A stretch of DNA of 6,755 nt from Spirochaetales bacterium (GTDB lineage: Bacteria; Spirochaetota; Spirochaetia; JAGLYY01). Below are positions 5,369 to 6,755 of the stretch, piece by piece; position 1 is the first letter of the stretch; each line of letters starts with the position of its first letter. A program made the position numbers and the translations under genes. The notes under the pieces were generated by a model, which saw only the letters and a list, made by a program, of their open reading frames with translations, was not told the DNA's origin and ran no database searches. The stretch spans positions 1 through 6,755 of the forward strand of contig JAGLYY010000386.1 of NCBI GenBank assembly GCA_023131935.1, written 5' to 3'.

Positions 5369-6238
5369 GTGGATCATGTCGTAGAGCTTAGGGAAGTTAG
5401 AAAAGAGTACAAGGAGTTTGTGCTGGACGGGATTTCCTGGCAGATACCGAAAGGCTGCATCATGGGCCTGATAGGTCCAAACGGAGCCGGTAAAACCACG
5501 ACGATCAAGATCATCATGAACCTGATCAGGGCCGACGGGGGGAAGGTGTCCCTGTTTGGGCTGGACTACCGCAGGAATGAGAAGGAGATCAAGAACCGGA
5601 TTGGTTATGTGGGCGAGGAGCAGTACTTCTACGAAGACCGGACAGTGGCCTGGACGGGCAGGTTTGTATCCAGGTTTTACAGGAATTGGGATACAAACAC
5701 CTTCAGCCGCTTGTTGAATGAGTTTCAGATAAGCGGGACCAAGAAGGTCAAGGAGCTTTCCAAGGGGATGAGGGTAAAGCTGTCGATAGCCCTTGCGCTA
5801 TCGCACAATCCGGAGCTGATTATCCTGGATGAACCGACCGCCGGTCTGGATCCTGTGGTGCGCAGAGAGCTGCTCGATCTGCTCAGGAAAATAAGCAGTA
5901 AAAACAAGAGCGTGATTATTTCCTCTCATATCACCGATGACATAGCCCGCACCGCGGATTACATCACCTATCTGCTTGAGGGCAGGATTAGTTTGATTGA
6001 GCAGAAGGATGAGCTTTTATCCAACTGGAAGAAAATTCACTTCCGGACAGGCACTTTAGATAATGGGATATCGAGCTCCTTCTTTAATATAGAAACCAGT
6101 ATGTTTGGCAGCTCCGGGATTACCAACTCGTACCTGTCGATCAAGGATGATTTGGCTGAGGGGATAAGAAAAGAAGATATCAAAGTGGAGAACGTTGGGC
6201 TGGACGACATTCTCATCTGTTTTGTGAAGGGGAGGTAG
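5369..6238 (+). CDS. ABC-2 exporter ATP-binding protein, YtrB/YhcG type
   Basis: The start chosen is GTG 5369, seven bases after AAGGAGG (289 residues). An overlapping ATG at 5367 is out of frame and stops after five codons. The nucleotide-binding domain is complete: Walker A GPNGAGKT (36-43), Q-loop region GYVGEEQ (79-85, with acidic residues where Gln is usual), signature LSKGM (130-134), Walker B LIILDEP (150-156), D-loop GLDP (159-162) and the H-loop His187 (SSHI). The segment FYRNWD plus KKVKELSKGM and ALSHNPEL is typical of the YtrB/YhcG group, which exports antibiotics or responds to cell-wall stress in Firmicutes. It would power the membrane protein encoded two bases downstream, at the inner face of the cytoplasmic membrane. 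The C-terminal 80 or so residues are an accessory region without a clear motif. A strong promoter with an operator-like palindrome precedes it. Confidence 0.9.
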   Translation: MDHVVELREVRKEYKEFVLDGISWQIPKGCIMGLIGPNGAGKTTTIKIIMNLIRADGGKVSLFGLDYRRNEKEIKNRIGYVGEEQYFYEDRTVAWTGRFVSRFYRNWDTNTFSRLLNEFQISGTKKVKELSKGMRVKLSIALALSHNPELIILDEPTAGLDPVVRRELLDLLRKISSKNKSVIISSHITDDIARTADYITYLLEGRISLIEQKDELLSNWKKIHFRTGTLDNGISSSFFNIETSMFGSSGITNSYLSIKDDLAEGIRKEDIKVENVGLDDILICFVKGR

Positions 6239-6240
6239 AT

Positions 6241-6755
6241 ATGCTCACTTTGATCCTAAAGGATTTACGCAGGGACCTGTTGATGATTGTTTCATTCATT
6301 GGTCTTTCTGTGGTAACCACAGCAACGTTTCTTGAGGAGACATACATGAGGTTGGGGAGTTCTGGAGCACTCTCGAGTCTTTTCATACCCTGCATTCTTC
6401 TGCTCATGCTGGTCTACGGGACGGTCATGCATGTTGAAAAATATGAGGATAAAAACAGAACCTATGGTCTGCTGAGAACATTACCTATCCTAGCTAGGGA
6501 GATTGTATTTGCCAAGTACCTCCTTCTTATCCTGTTGGACATAGCAGGAATCGGATTTTTCTATCTGACACTAAAATTATTTTCCATCGAGGTTGAGCCT
6601 GATAGGCTGACTCCGGCTGTGCTCATTATTGCGGGAAATGTTTCTCTTGTGACCTGCGGATTTGGCTACGCAGGTATCTTTAAATGGGGATTTTCTAAAA
6701 TAAGGATCACTATTTACGTATTCTATATGGCCCTGCTGGTCGTGCCGCCAGCATC
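6241..6755 (+). CDS. ABC-2 type permease, N-terminal part (runs off the window)
   Basis: ATG 6241 follows GGGGAGGT with good spacing and lies two bases after the stop of the ATPase gene, so the two are translationally coupled. The frame stays open for 171 codons to the window edge. The start MLTLILKDLRRD is followed by a membrane helix, a second helix (FIPCILLLMLVYGTVM), then EKYEDKNRTYGLLRTLPILAREIVFAKYL. This last pattern marks ABC-2 permeases of the YhcH/ABC2_membrane_5 type, where it couples to the ATPase. At least three further hydrophobic segments follow. It should form the membrane channel of the exporter; the cargo is unknown. Confidence 0.85.
   Translation, partial: MLTLILKDLRRDLLMIVSFIGLSVVTTATFLEETYMRLGSSGALSSLFIPCILLLMLVYGTVMHVEKYEDKNRTYGLLRTLPILAREIVFAKYLLLILLDIAGIGFFYLTLKLFSIEVEPDRLTPAVLIIAGNVSLVTCGFGYAGIFKWGFSKIRITIYVFYMALLVVPPA

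Noticed and set aside
5367..5384. ATG at 5367 as the ABC ATPase start
   Set aside because: It is out of frame with the ATPase and stops after five codons; GTG at 5369 is in frame with correct spacing.
1..6755. CRISPR array, tRNA or rRNA genes, insertion sequence ends
   Set aside because: No regular short repeat-spacer pattern, cloverleaf-like sequence, transposase or terminal inverted repeats were seen on either strand.

Overview
The window looks like chromosomal DNA from a free-living bacterium, most likely a spirochaete. That is an inference from two predicted lipoproteins (one with the relaxed FFSSC type of lipobox), a small outer-membrane-like protein and the overall gene styles. No rRNA, tRNA or marker gene confirms it. 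No CRISPR array, tRNA, rRNA, integrase or transposase is visible.

Left edge (3-599, + strand): the C-terminal half of an MFS exporter whose start lies outside the window. Its last 220 bp (386-605) recur without a gap at 3812-4031, where they form a start-less pseudogene just upstream of a Gfo/Idh/MocA oxidoreductase (4133-5140, +). The simplest reading is that the ancestral order was MFS gene then oxidoreductase. A block of about 3.2 kb now separates them, bounded by diverged direct repeats of the MFS 3' end.

The block (about 606-3811) carries three genes, all on the minus strand and all predicted to be exported. They are an endonuclease/exonuclease/phosphatase-fold lipoprotein (3578-2724), a 200-residue protein with a signal peptide that resembles a small outer-membrane barrel (2459-1857), and a Trp-repeat, seven-bladed beta-propeller-like lipoprotein (1847-717). 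The last two form a tight operon behind a near-consensus promoter with a very short leader. The propeller gene has an in-frame TAG at codon 38, inside its first repeat, so it is either a recent pseudogene, a readthrough gene or a sequence error. The barrel and propeller genes look GC-richer than the MFS and phosphatase-fold genes. The block's co-located surface proteins between MFS repeats are the best candidate here for an undescribed mobile or accessory cassette.

Right side (5289-6755, +): a strong promoter overlapped by a short palindrome drives an ABC-2 exporter operon of the YtrB/YhcG type. It comprises an ATPase (5369-6238, GTG start) and the first 171 codons of its membrane permease (6241 to the edge). 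The GntR regulator that often accompanies this family is not seen in the window.
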